Shown piece by piece: positions 35,712-45,600 of a stretch of 64,000 nucleotides of DNA. This stretch comes from Candidatus Eiseniibacteriota bacterium. Lineage in GTDB: Bacteria > Eisenbacteria > RBG-16-71-46 > CAIMUX01. The position numbers and the translations under genes were made by a program. The stretch spans positions 44,003 to 108,002 of the forward strand of contig CAIMUX010000053.1 of NCBI GenBank assembly GCA_903844735.1, given 5' to 3'. A model generated the notes under the pieces. It ran no database searches. It had not been told where the DNA came from and saw only the letters and a program-made list of their open reading frames with translations. How positions within the stretch are numbered: position 1 is the first letter of the stretch; each line of letters opens with the position of its first letter.

Positions 35712-35750
35712 AGGCACGCTCACGGCTCAAGAGGAGTCGTGAGCGTGCCT
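35712..35750 (-). terminator. Strong hairpin at the end of the secreted-protein gene
   Basis: A perfect 13-base inverted repeat ('AGGCACGCTCACG' / 'CGTGAGCGTGCCT') with a 13-base loop touches the stop codon at 35751. There is no clear T-run on the minus strand, so it may end transcription with help or protect the mRNA end. Confidence 0.65.
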
Positions 35751-36602
35751 TCATCTCGTGACGCGCGAAGGTGCGTACAATGCCTTAACGCGACCCCAGC
35801 TGGTCTGGCTCACCGGAGTCGGATCCGGGAAGCCCACAAGCTGATACATATCCGAGGTGCTATATTGGACTATACCGACCTGATCGGCCCACCAAGAGTA
35901 TGCCTCGCTATGCTTGCCGTCGCCTATCCACTGCCCGGCGATATCCCGCGACGTATACGGCCGAGTGAGACCTTCGGTGAATCCCACTCCGTAGACGTGG
36001 AACTCGCCTGCGGGGACCGCTAAGTCGAACTCCTCATATACCTTGCAGTCGAAGTCGAAAACACCGATCAGCGTCATGCCCGGGAGGTTATAGACCGCAC
36101 AGGACTGCTCCCAGATCTTGCCGAGCCACAGCGGCGCCTCGATCATCTTGATCGGCGGGTCGTATAAGATGCCGTAACCGTCAGACAGCACCCATCCCCA
36201 GAGATTGACGGTCCCGTCCGAAGGCGCAGTCCAATACTGGGTCAGGCCTTCGTTATGGGTGCTCTCCCGATAGACGATGCAGTAGACTTCCTGGCCGGAC
36301 ACGATCTCGGTTCGTTCAACGCGTTGGATTTCATGCTCTCCGAGATACGACCCCAGATATTCCCACCAATTGCCGACCCAGAGGGGGAGATACTGGTCGG
36401 CCTGAGCACGACCGACCGACGCGGCCAATAGCAGGATCGTACAGGCGACTTGCCAGCCTGCGCCCGAGCAGACACTTCGGCGGGAATCAGCATTCCGCCA
36501 TCGGCGAACGACATCCGAAGGTAATCGTCGCACACCGCAAGCGCCTGCGCCACAGCCCGTTGCGGATCGAAGGAGCACTGCGTCTTTCTCCCGCTTCTCC
36601 AC
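35751..36602 (-). CDS. Secreted protein of unknown function, Trp/Tyr-rich
   Basis: This 283-residue frame uses a GTG start at 36602 that is uncertain. A hydrophobic signal segment is at about 53-66 ('ACTILLLAASVGRAQA'), so a start nearer to it (a GTG giving 'VRRLPSDVV') is plausible. The mature part opens 'QYLPLWVGNWWEYLGSYLG' and is beta-rich with repeated W-x-Y patterns, typical of small periplasmic beta-barrel-like proteins. No catalytic motif is seen. A hairpin follows the stop directly. Not recognised as a named family. Confidence 0.65.
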   Translation of the reverse strand: MEKREKDAVLLRSATGCGAGACGVRRLPSDVVRRWRNADSRRSVCSGAGWQVACTILLLAASVGRAQADQYLPLWVGNWWEYLGSYLGEHEIQRVERTEIVSGQEVYCIVYRESTHNEGLTQYWTAPSDGTVNLWGWVLSDGYGILYDPPIKMIEAPLWLGKIWEQSCAVYNLPGMTLIGVFDFDCKVYEEFDLAVPAGEFHVYGVGFTEGLTRPYTSRDIAGQWIGDGKHSEAYSWWADQVGIVQYSTSDMYQLVGFPDPTPVSQTSWGRVKALYAPSRVTR

Positions 36603-36675
36603 CGGAGGCGGCGGACCAGAACCACCCGGCCCGCCGCCCCGAACAGCCTTCTACGATTCTAGCAGAAGTCCTCGG

Positions 36676-39510
36676 TCAGTGTACGACAACGGCTTCGCCG
36701 AGGACCGTCGAGCCGTGCGCGGTCCTCGCACGCAGGAAGTACTTGCCCGCCGGGACGTTCATCCCCGACTGATCCTGCCCGTCCCAGACGACGGACGTTC
36801 GGCCAGGCGGCACCTGCCGTTCCTGCCACTCCCGGACGACCCGACCGTCCACGCCAACGACCAATAGATCTACCCCACCACCGAAGTCGCCTTGGATCTC
36901 CCAGGTGACGGCCGCCCGCGCGGGGTTCGGCACTCCCGGACGCAGCCGTAGCCCCGGGACATACACCGACCCGGGGCTTACCCCAGAGACCGGACTGGTG
37001 GCGAAGTGCAGGCTGCTCGACGCTGAGTGGCCGGATCCATCCCAGCAGGTGAAATCGAGGTCCCATCCGCCCGACCTCGGGAGATAGAAGTGCTGCTCGA
37101 TAATGGGATTCCCGGCCAGACAGGAGCCATTGGTGTAGCGGTCGAACACCACGGGGATGTGCTCGGGGGTCGGGATGTCCGAGGACCTGACTCGCGCCCG
37201 CGCCAGCCCAGTGCCGACGTTCGGGTCACGGAACCGGTAGGAGAGAAGGTGCGGACCCGGGTACTCGCTCGCGGCCGCAACCGTCAGGTCGCAGATCTCG
37301 GGCGGTGTCGAGTCGCTACCGAGATTGACCGCCTGCATGTTGCCCTGGTTGTTCCGCCGGTAGTAGTACTGCCCGATTGCGCAATCATCGCCCTTGTAGT
37401 CGATCCCGTCCCAGGGAAAGCGTCCGTACGGTGGCGGACAGTTCCAGTCGCTGAGCGCAATCGTCTTCACGAACGCTCCGTTCACCGCCTGCATGTAGAT
37501 CCAGTCGCCGGGGGAGAACGTGTATCCGCTGGTCCCCAGCACAGCTTTTCGGTTGAGGCCGAAGTGATTGATCGGATCGTAGGCGCCGTCGCCATTCGCA
37601 TCCCTCCATCCGATCTGGCCCATGGTGTACGGACACAGGCAGTCGCAATACTGCTCGTTGGCTTCGCTCATGAGGCAATCGACGTGGGCAGGCGGAGCCG
37701 GGCAACCGATGCAGTTTTCGTTTGGGACGTGGAGGTAGCCGAAGGGCTCACCGCAGTGGTCATCGCAATCGCTGGCCGCGTATTCGTCATCGGCTCCAAA
37801 TACATGACAACTCTCATGACGGAACACCATGTCCATGTTCGAGGTCGACCACCCATCGTTCTCGTAGGTCTGGACGAGATATGGCGCATGCAGGTAGTCG
37901 ACGAAAGCGAACCAGGAATCGTTCGCGTCGCTGTCTGCAAAGAGGTTGTCAACGTCGCAGACATCACGAATCGTGAACGCGATGTAGTACCAGTTCGTGG
38001 CGAACTCACGCCGCTTGTCGTTGCAGAACGCGTAGCACCGTTCCGCAAGGTTGCCGTTCCCATACCCGAGCCAGTACAGCGCCTCCTGGCCCCACAATTC
38101 GCTATCATGGGCGCCTTGGATCGGCTCGGTGACGGTCGGAGTGACCGAGTAGTTCTCCGGGATGAAGAAGGTGAGATCGGAATCGAGCGAGTAGTCGGCA
38201 AGGAAGATCAGAGACTGAGCGATCTCGCCCACGGCGATGGGAATTTCCGCGGTCGCGGTCCAGCGCCAATTTTCGATCCGGTTCACGGGTTCGCACTCGC
38301 TTGTCGCGGCGCTTTCGGGGAAGATCAGCTTCACCCCGACATCTCCCATCATGTAGGACGACGTCTGCTTCTCGTATCCGGACGGTATCGCTCCTCGAGA
38401 TTCGGTTCCTGACGTATCTGGATGAGAAACACAGCTCTGGAGGTACGCTCCGTCAGTCCGTTCCCGCGGCGGGCAGCCGCAAACGTAGTTCCAGACCTGC
38501 GCCGTGTTGACCGCCGCCCCGGGCGAGAGGGTGTACCCGAGGGGCGGCACCCCTGGAATCGTCTCCGACGCGACCTGGTCAACCCACGGATCCTCTCGGA
38601 TTGCGTTCAGTTGCTCGACGTAGCCGCGGCAGAACATGCCGTCGGGGTACAGGGCGAGGAGGACATGAAGGCCGTATTCGCGGCGCAGTTCCTTCACCGC
38701 GGTGACGAATTGGCTCGAGGTGGTGGTGTTCAGTTGGACAAACACCAGTTGGGTGAGATCGGTTCGGAAGCACGTCGGTGGGGCGCTGTCGCCCTGCCCG
38801 CCTTCCGGGGGCGGTTCGGGATCCTCGCCCCCCTCAGCGCCATCCGGAGATCCCTCGTCGGATTCCGAATCCGAGGAATCGCCGCCTCCGCCTGGACACG
38901 CCAAAGACCCGTTGGTCCCGAAGCCCAGTCGGCCGTAACCCGCGATCGTATCCACCTCTGCCGGGAACGCATCGTCCACGAACACGCCATGCTGCAACGG
39001 ATGTGGAATCAGCGAGACCGAAGTCGAGTCCTCGGCGTCCTGCTCCGAGTACGCATAGCCAGCGAACCAGTAGACTTCGGTGAGCAAGCCGATCTGGGCG
39101 CCAGTGGTCCAAGACTGACTGGTACCGGTGCCGGCCGCCGGCCAGGTACCGTCCGATAGCTCGAAGTCAGCGCACGTACTGCGGGCGGCCATCATGAACT
39201 TCGTCGGGTCGTAGTCGATCCCGAACGAGAGCGCTTTCAGGCGCGGGCTACTCTCGGGTGGGAACGCCGCGAGGACATGGAAAACGATCTTCTTCCCAGG
39301 ATCCCAGGCCACGCTCGTGACAGCGGCCGAGCAGGAGTCCAATCCCGCCATCCCGCAGTAATCTGCCGTGTCGCTGGTGAACACTATCGAGGGGTTCGCA
39401 TGCAATATGAGGGTCCCACCCTCATTGGGACCGGCGAGGGCAAGCACCGGTATGAAGAGAAGGAGCCCCACGTACAGCAGACGGGTCAGGGATCGGGATG
39501 GAGTTGCCAT
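36676..39510 (-). CDS. Secreted metzincin-like metallopeptidase with FlgD-like C-terminus
   Basis: This 944-residue protein starts at an ATG at 39510, with 'AGGAGG' upstream. The signal peptide is 'LLYVGLLLFIPVLALA'. At about 205-235 is an acidic Gly/Ser/Glu-rich linker. The zinc site is His565-Glu566-x-x-His569-x-x-Gly572-x-x-Asp575 ('HESCHVFGADDEY'), the Asp-type metzincin signature known from snapalysin. Many cysteines around 580-640 suggest disulfides. Residues about 860-944 are a FlgD-like domain with 'GKYFLRARTAHG'. It probably digests or processes extracellular protein. The N-terminal 200 residues resemble an Ig/cohesin-like domain but are not assigned. Confidence 0.83.
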   Translation of the reverse strand: MATPSRSLTRLLYVGLLLFIPVLALAGPNEGGTLILHANPSIVFTSDTADYCGMAGLDSCSAAVTSVAWDPGKKIVFHVLAAFPPESSPRLKALSFGIDYDPTKFMMAARSTCADFELSDGTWPAAGTGTSQSWTTGAQIGLLTEVYWFAGYAYSEQDAEDSTSVSLIPHPLQHGVFVDDAFPAEVDTIAGYGRLGFGTNGSLACPGGGGDSSDSESDEGSPDGAEGGEDPEPPPEGGQGDSAPPTCFRTDLTQLVFVQLNTTTSSQFVTAVKELRREYGLHVLLALYPDGMFCRGYVEQLNAIREDPWVDQVASETIPGVPPLGYTLSPGAAVNTAQVWNYVCGCPPRERTDGAYLQSCVSHPDTSGTESRGAIPSGYEKQTSSYMMGDVGVKLIFPESAATSECEPVNRIENWRWTATAEIPIAVGEIAQSLIFLADYSLDSDLTFFIPENYSVTPTVTEPIQGAHDSELWGQEALYWLGYGNGNLAERCYAFCNDKRREFATNWYYIAFTIRDVCDVDNLFADSDANDSWFAFVDYLHAPYLVQTYENDGWSTSNMDMVFRHESCHVFGADDEYAASDCDDHCGEPFGYLHVPNENCIGCPAPPAHVDCLMSEANEQYCDCLCPYTMGQIGWRDANGDGAYDPINHFGLNRKAVLGTSGYTFSPGDWIYMQAVNGAFVKTIALSDWNCPPPYGRFPWDGIDYKGDDCAIGQYYYRRNNQGNMQAVNLGSDSTPPEICDLTVAAASEYPGPHLLSYRFRDPNVGTGLARARVRSSDIPTPEHIPVVFDRYTNGSCLAGNPIIEQHFYLPRSGGWDLDFTCWDGSGHSASSSLHFATSPVSGVSPGSVYVPGLRLRPGVPNPARAAVTWEIQGDFGGGVDLLVVGVDGRVVREWQERQVPPGRTSVVWDGQDQSGMNVPAGKYFLRARTAHGSTVLGEAVVVH

Positions 39511-39960
39511 ATCACCTTCCTCCTAGAACAGCACCGGTTTGTTGCGGTGGGCCCCGTCCACGCGGGGATTCGGCGGCGCAGTCGGCAATCTGTCTCAGAC
39601 ACCGGTGTGGCCGGTCGGAAATCCGCGATGAGCGACCCGGTTCACAGGTTCACGGATGCCCCGTCTCTTCCGCCCTCCTCTATCCGGGCGGGTCCTCAGG
39701 ACGAGAGCCGGATGTCCCACCGGCTTCAAACCCGGCGGGCATCTTCTGCGCATCGGTGCAACTCTGTCTTGTTTACGTAGCAAGGTCAAGAGAAATCGCA
39801 TCTATTTGTAGCGTGTGAGCGATGATCGCAAGGAGGCTTAGAGCAGGACGGGCTATCAAGACTCCGTATCTCTCGGGAGGGTCACGTTGGGGCCCACCCC
39901 CACTCGCTGCTTCGGTCCGGGGATGCCCAGAGCGCCGACTTGGCCCGATTGGGGGATTTC
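39511..39960. other. Intergenic region, divergent promoters expected
   Basis: It separates the metallopeptidase gene (minus) from the GAF-AAA-Fis gene (plus). No supported frame; the likely promoter of the + strand gene is listed separately. Confidence 0.4.
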
Positions 39961-39989
39961 TTGGGAAAGCGCTCTTCGTGGCTTAGACT
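39961..39989 (+). promoter_or_regulatory. Probable sigma-70-type promoter
   Basis: 'TTGGGA' and 'TAGACT' are spaced by 17 bases, each matching four of six consensus positions. The start codon of the GAF-AAA-Fis gene lies 43 bases downstream. Confidence 0.42.
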
Positions 39990-40031
39990 AGTGTAGATCG
40001 CGACGAGGCGACGCGCGCTCTGCCCAAGGAA

Positions 40032-41783
40032 ATGATGGCCTACGCGGACCGGAGTCTCCAGCCGCTGACCGCTGCAGGAGATTCGGTCGCGGCTGCACCG
40101 GAAAGGGGCAAGACGATGGTACCCAGCGAGCAACCAAAGCAGCCGCGCCGCTCTCGGCGTGTCCACCCGCTGGCGGACCTGGCGGAAGCCGAAAGCGCCC
40201 TGGAAGATCTCCCAGCACCCAGGGACGCCAAAGTCGCGTACCCTTCTCCCGAACTCGCACCCCTGGCGGCCCTCAAGGGCCAGGCGGTCCAGTGGAGCGC
40301 GGAACAGACCCTCCAGACCTTTCGGAGCCTGGCCTGTGCGGTCACCGCCGATCTGGACCTTAGATCCCTCGTCAAGCAGATCCTAGAGGCAGGCGTCCGG
40401 ACGCTCGGGGCGGAGCGGGGGATCCTTTTCCTGGGCCGAGGAGACAGTGCCGGACTCGTCCCCGTCATGGCGCTCAACATCGAGGGCGACGAGCTGCAGA
40501 GCCTCGAACGCGTGAGCCGGACGATCCTGCAGATGGGAAAGGGCGGTGCGATCCTCCTGACCCAGGATGCCATGAACGATCCCCGCCTTCGCGGCGTCGA
40601 CAGCGTCAAGCTGAACGAGATCCGCTCCATTCTTTGCATGCCCCTGGTCGGCCGCTCCGAGCGCGTCGGAGTCCTGTATCTGGATGCGCCGGCCTCGAAC
40701 GCCTTCGCGCCCGACGCCGAGCGGCTGCTGGGCGCGTTCGCGGACATTGCCGCCCGCGCGTTGGAGAACGCCCGGGTCCACGGAGATGTCCTGCAGGAGA
40801 ACGCCCAGCTCCGCCAGCAACCGACCGGTCAGGACCCGTTCGATCGCCTGACGGGGGCGAGCCCCCTAGTGGACGCCCTTCGCCGACGCGCCAGAACGGT
40901 CGCGATGATGGATGCCCCATGCCTGATCCGCGGCGAGCGCGGAACCGGCCGACAGCTCTTGGCCCGGGCGATCCACGATGCCAGCTCACGAGCCCTGCAG
41001 CCGTTCCTGAGTTGCGATTGCTCAACCCTGTCCCCAGAGGAACTGAAAGGCTTCCTGCTCGGCCGAACCGGGGTCGCGGCCAAAGGCTCCCGTTCCGAAG
41101 AGACCGGGCAGTTGGAAAGGGCCCACCGAGGCACGTTGTTCCTGGGCGCAGCCGAGACTCTCGGGGTTGAGAACGGCGACCAGATTGCCCTGATTCTGGA
41201 TTGCGGCACGGTTCGACCGATGGGAGCAAGACATGACGTCCGCGTGGACGTTCGCTTCATCCTCGGTACCAGCAATGATCTGGAGGAAGAGGTCCGACTC
41301 GGCCGCTGGTCTCGCGAGCTCTTCCGGAAGGTCCGCAACCTCACGCTTCTGGTTCCGTCCCTGCGGGAACGCCCAGGAGACATTCCCGAGCTCGTGGCCC
41401 ATCTTCTACGAGTCCATCATGGGCAGGACCTGCCCGGTGCTCCGCCTGTGACCCTCACGGCCGAAGCGTTACAGCGGCTCCAGACACACTCATGGCCGGG
41501 CAATGTCGAGGAACTCGAACACGTTATTCGCCGTGTGCTGCTCCTGAGCAAGACGGACACCATCGACGCGGCCCTGATAGAACAGGCGCTCCTCCCACCA
41601 GCGGAGCAGGAGGCTAGAGCCCAGGGGCCATGGTCCGGCTTGGTCCTGCCCCTGCTCGAGTGGGAAACGGAAGCCATCCGACAGGCCTTGGCCCGGACCC
41701 GCGGGAACAAGTCCGAGGCGGCGCGGCTTCTGGGAGTGCATCGGAACACCCTCGTTCGGAAGGTCAGAGAGCTGAAGATCTGA
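40032..41783 (+). CDS. GAF-AAA-Fis regulator with degenerate ATPase motifs, copy 1
   Basis: This protein has 583 residues and the architecture of a sigma-54 activator: GAF at about 95-250, AAA+ at about 272-505, Fis-type HTH at about 540-583 ('GNKSEAARLLGVHRNTLVRK'). But the Walker A lysine is Arg ('GERGTGRQ', 301-308), the Walker B Asp-Glu pair is missing ('GTLFLGAAETL'), and the sigma-54-contacting GAFTGA loop is absent. It should therefore not hydrolyse ATP or open sigma-54 promoters, and probably acts as a GAF-ligand-sensing DNA-binding repressor or scaffold. Starts at 40032, 40035 and 40116 (the last with 'AAAGGGG') are all possible. It is paralogous to the protein at 46.2-47.9 kb. Confidence 0.85.
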   Translation: MMAYADRSLQPLTAAGDSVAAAPERGKTMVPSEQPKQPRRSRRVHPLADLAEAESALEDLPAPRDAKVAYPSPELAPLAALKGQAVQWSAEQTLQTFRSLACAVTADLDLRSLVKQILEAGVRTLGAERGILFLGRGDSAGLVPVMALNIEGDELQSLERVSRTILQMGKGGAILLTQDAMNDPRLRGVDSVKLNEIRSILCMPLVGRSERVGVLYLDAPASNAFAPDAERLLGAFADIAARALENARVHGDVLQENAQLRQQPTGQDPFDRLTGASPLVDALRRRARTVAMMDAPCLIRGERGTGRQLLARAIHDASSRALQPFLSCDCSTLSPEELKGFLLGRTGVAAKGSRSEETGQLERAHRGTLFLGAAETLGVENGDQIALILDCGTVRPMGARHDVRVDVRFILGTSNDLEEEVRLGRWSRELFRKVRNLTLLVPSLRERPGDIPELVAHLLRVHHGQDLPGAPPVTLTAEALQRLQTHSWPGNVEELEHVIRRVLLLSKTDTIDAALIEQALLPPAEQEARAQGPWSGLVLPLLEWETEAIRQALARTRGNKSEAARLLGVHRNTLVRKVRELKI

Positions 41784-42028
41784 AGGACCCGACGATCGGG
41801 CGGATTGTGACTGCATGCGGATTCCGCGGTCACGACTCCCACCAAGCCCGAGGTCGCCATTCTGACTGCCCGACGGGCCCATGTGTGTCCCGTCCAGGGG
41901 ATGGGGACTGGGGACGCATACTTCTTCGGCTTCATCCCCGTAGCAGCCCAGCAATCCATCCCGAGGACGGAATCTTGTTGGCCATGATCCCGATCAGAAT
42001 GCACCCGAACTCATGTGTGCCCAGGACT

Positions 42029-42053
42029 CGCGCCGGGACACAGCCCCGGCGCG
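42029..42053 (-). terminator. Nine-base GC hairpin after the secreted-protein gene
   Basis: Perfect stem 'CGCGCCGGG' / 'CCCGGCGCG' with a 7-base loop, 17 bases after the stop at 42071. No T-run follows, so intrinsic termination is only likely in part. Confidence 0.5.
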
Positions 42054-42070
42054 AACCGACGATGCCTCTC

Positions 42071-42532
42071 CTACTCGTACAGGCACTCGAAGATGCCGTT
42101 GTTCTGGTCGTACCACCCATCTGAACAGAGTGAGTCTCCAGTGATGCCGAGATCCCAGACGCCGCCTGCCGAATCACCTGACCCCATCGCCCAGACATAC
42201 GTGTGGCCACTGTCCGGGCTCTCACCTTCGGGGGTTACGGTCGTCCGTGCTTCATCGCCGATCTCCAGGTCCGTGAACGTGAACTCCACGTACCCGGAGC
42301 TGTTGGTGTACGCCGTAGCTGCATCCACCTGGCCCACGCCCGGACGGTAGATGATGACGTCTACCTGCGCGTTGTCGATCCATTTCCCGCCCTCGCAGCG
42401 CGCGACCATCAGCTTCAAGTCGCCCGTGTCGGCGGCCAAGCTGGGCCTAGCCGTCACTGTGAAACCGAGCAACGATGCACCCAGCACCAGAAGCCGCAAC
42501 ATCGTGGCTGCGCGTGGAACGGTCATCCGCAT
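42071..42532 (-). CDS. Secreted beta-domain protein of unknown function
   Basis: This 153-residue protein starts at an ATG at 42532, with 'GGAGGAGGAGGG' upstream. A signal peptide ends near 'TARPSLAAD'. The mature part starts 'GDLKLMVARCEGGKWI' and has a Cna/FN3-like beta sandwich pattern ('AQVDVIIYRPG', 'SGYVEFTFTDLEIG'). The last 25 residues include two cysteines. It follows the TPR kinase gene by 115 bases on the same strand and is probably cotranscribed with it; a link to the kinase's signalling is inferred only from position. Confidence 0.7.
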   Translation of the reverse strand: MRMTVPRAATMLRLLVLGASLLGFTVTARPSLAADTGDLKLMVARCEGGKWIDNAQVDVIIYRPGVGQVDAATAYTNSSGYVEFTFTDLEIGDEARTTVTPEGESPDSGHTYVWAMGSGDSAGGVWDLGITGDSLCSDGWYDQNNGIFECLYE

Positions 42533-42647
42533 GAATCCCTCCTCCTCCCCGTCTCCGGGGTGACCCGTACATGTGTGCCCGACGAGGACTGGGACCAAAG
42601 TCCTTCACTCACCGCGGCACTGTCCTGCGGTCCCGCCTCGGCTCGCG

Positions 42648-45600
42648 TCATGGCCCTTCCATGTGCATCCGAGCGCGGGTCTGCAGACATTTTGCAAGGA
42701 TCCCACGGCTCCCTATCTCTCGGGCGCCGGCAACCGCCCGGTCGAGGGCCGCCGAGGCACCCCCGCTATCTCCCGCCGCACGTCGGGCTCCGGCCAGACC
42801 GAGCAGCGCCTGGGCTCGGTAGTAGCCGTTTCCCGGCGTGGTCAAGATCTCAATGGCTTCCTGGAACAATCCCGTCGCCCGTTCGCCTGCTGCTGCATCG
42901 AGGCGCCCCAAGCTCTGGGCCACATGGACAATGCCGAGGTGGTGAAGGTAGCGAGCCCGTGCGTGCAGGTTTTCCAGAGCTGGTACCATTTGGCGCCGTT
43001 CTTCCAGCAGTTCGGCCGCGGCAGCGAGATGACCTTTCTCTTGTGCCACAAGGGCATTGGCACGAGCGGTGGTCGTAAGCGCCAGCGGATCATTGCCGTC
43101 GGTTGACTGCGAGATGCTCGCTCCATGCTCATGCACGCGATCCCACGCCTCCAAGTCGAGCAACGTGTCGACAAGGAGGCGAAGGCTGTCCCACCACTGG
43201 GCGGCCGGCGAACCGTGGGAAGCGTCCTCCCACGCCTGCGCCACCTCCTGGATCGCCTCAAACCCGGAGCCGTGGTGCAAATGGCAGTACCCAAGCAAGA
43301 GACGTATCATAACGACGTGCTTGGGACTGCTTCGGACCGCAGAGGTCCTGAGAAGCGCGCGAGCCTCCTCGCGGGCAGGCTCGATCCGGTCGAGGTCGGC
43401 CCACGCCCAGGCACGCCAAGTGCGTAGACCGAGGCGTCGCAGCCTGGAGAGCCCGTCAGGAGCCGCGCGAATTCCTTCGTCCGCACACGCCGCCGACAAC
43501 TCCAGCTTCCCCATCAGGTTGTACATCAAGGCCAAGTTGTAGCGCATCTGGGCCGACATCTCCGCGTCCCCGGCGGTTGCGATGGCCTCGCACAGGGTGG
43601 TTGTCGCGGCCTTCTGATCACGAGAGAACCGAAGAACGGCCAAGAGTTGGAGGTTCAAACTCTCGTAAAGAAGCCCGCTGCCCCGGAGCGATACGGCGGC
43701 TTTTTCGGCCGAATCTGACGCAGCCTCCATCTTGCCGGCGGCCATGGCCCGTCGTGCCTCGATGAAGTCGAGAACCCCCGGAGACGGCCCTCTCGACACT
43801 TCTGCCAACGCGCGGAGCCGTTTCAAGTGACGTTCGCAGGTAGTATCGCCGGGTTTGCCAGCAATCCGATCTACGAGCTGGAGCAGAGCGGCGACGGTGG
43901 CCTTTGGATCGGATCCGCTGGCGGCCTCCTCCAGCAGCGGCAGCTCGATCGTGGCGTCGGCCGTTTGTCCGCCCATGGCCGCGATGACGAGAAGGCGCTC
44001 CCGGGACCATTCCGAACCGAGAATTTGCGCGAGCGTATCGACCTGTTGACGGACGAGCTCCACGGTCCAGTTCCGGGGAGGAAGATCCGGATAGGCCAGG
44101 AGGCGGAGACCGTCCTGCCACCGGCGCTGGGCGTCAGCCCGTTCGAGGGCTGCGGCCAGATAGCTGGACTCTCGCGCCACATCGCCGATTCGTCGCGCCC
44201 GAAGACAGGCCCCCAGAACCTCGTCTACCAGGTCCGGATCCGGCACGTAGTGGGTGTTCAACCAAACATCGATGTCCGTGGAGCGTTCCCCTCCGGCGGC
44301 CGCCGGCTCCTGGAAGAGGCTCTTCGTCACGAAGCGGAGGCGTTCGTCATTCTCGGCCACGAGATAGCCGTGCTCTTGCAGGAGCGCCAGATCGCCCGGT
44401 TCCGCGAAAGACGCGAGGAGACCCTGAGCCACGCGCTCGGAAAGTGATCTCCCGGCCCGCGCGCACAACCGCAGCGGATCAACGAGGTGAGCGGGTATGT
44501 CGGCGAGGCGCGGCTCGGGCGGAGTCGGGCTCCAGGTGGCCAGGGCCTCGTTGACCAGAGCGGGATCCACATGCCAACCCAACCCATCCTCTTTGCCAGC
44601 CGTACGGACGCAATGGAGAAACCCGTCGGCGCAGCGCTGAAGATCTCCTTCGGCCCGCTCATGAAGCTCCAGCGCCAGTTCTCTGGCGGCGCGCCCCTCT
44701 GGACCAAGACCTGCGACCACGATCTCGAAGAGGCTCTCCCGGTCGAGAGGCGCCAGGGTTAGCCGCTGCCATTCCGGATGAGACAGCGCAGCCCGCAATC
44801 GATCTCCACACCCCCCGCCAGACCACCGCAGGCCGGGCGAAGGATCCGCGACGCCGCACAGAATCGACTCTCCCTCGCTTCGCCGTCCCTCCAGGAAGTC
44901 AAGAGCTCCCGCGAGATCCCGGTCCCCATGAAAACTCGGCACGTCGATGATCCGGGTGGGTGAACCATTCGCGGAAGCTACGCCGAGCACAGCCTCCTGG
45001 AGAAACCGGGTCAGGCCGGCGCCGGGCCTGGCCTGGACCAGCGTGCGTCCACCGGGGCGAGTTCGAAGTTCGCGCAAAAGCCGGTCCAGGGTGTCGTCCC
45101 TTCCACGCATGGGACCGGCTCCGAAGCGCGGAAAGCAGTCCGCCCCCGGCGCCGGTCCAAAGGTCGCGGAGAGTTCCTCCCGCAACGCCACCGCGTGGGG
45201 ACAGCGCCGAGCGGGGACTTCCTCGACGAGCTTGTCCAGGATGGGCGTCCACTTAGGGTCCTCACGCAACCGCGGAAAGAGCTCTGGAAGAATCACTCCC
45301 AGGGAATACAAGTCGGCGCGCCCGTCGAGAATCCAACCCCGTCGCAACTCAGGCGCCAGGTAGGAAGGTGTTCCGCCCAGTTCCTGTCCCTGGAGGTCCG
45401 CAAACCGATCGATGGCGAACCCGAAGTCGAGCAACCGGACGGCGAGACCACCGGAATCCCCCAGCACGAAGATGTCTTGGGGCTTCAAATCGGCATGGAT
45501 CCAGCCGATGCGGTGAACACTGACCAGGCACTGACAGATCGCCTGCGCCAGGTGTGCGACCTGCATCACAGAAATCTCCGGAGCCGCTTCCTGCAGCGAT

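Noticed and set aside
41784..42028. Minus-strand reading with 'LGTHEFGCILIGIMANKIPS' resembling a metallopeptidase helix
   Set aside because: The site lacks the second His, and frames are broken; it could be a remnant but cannot be supported.
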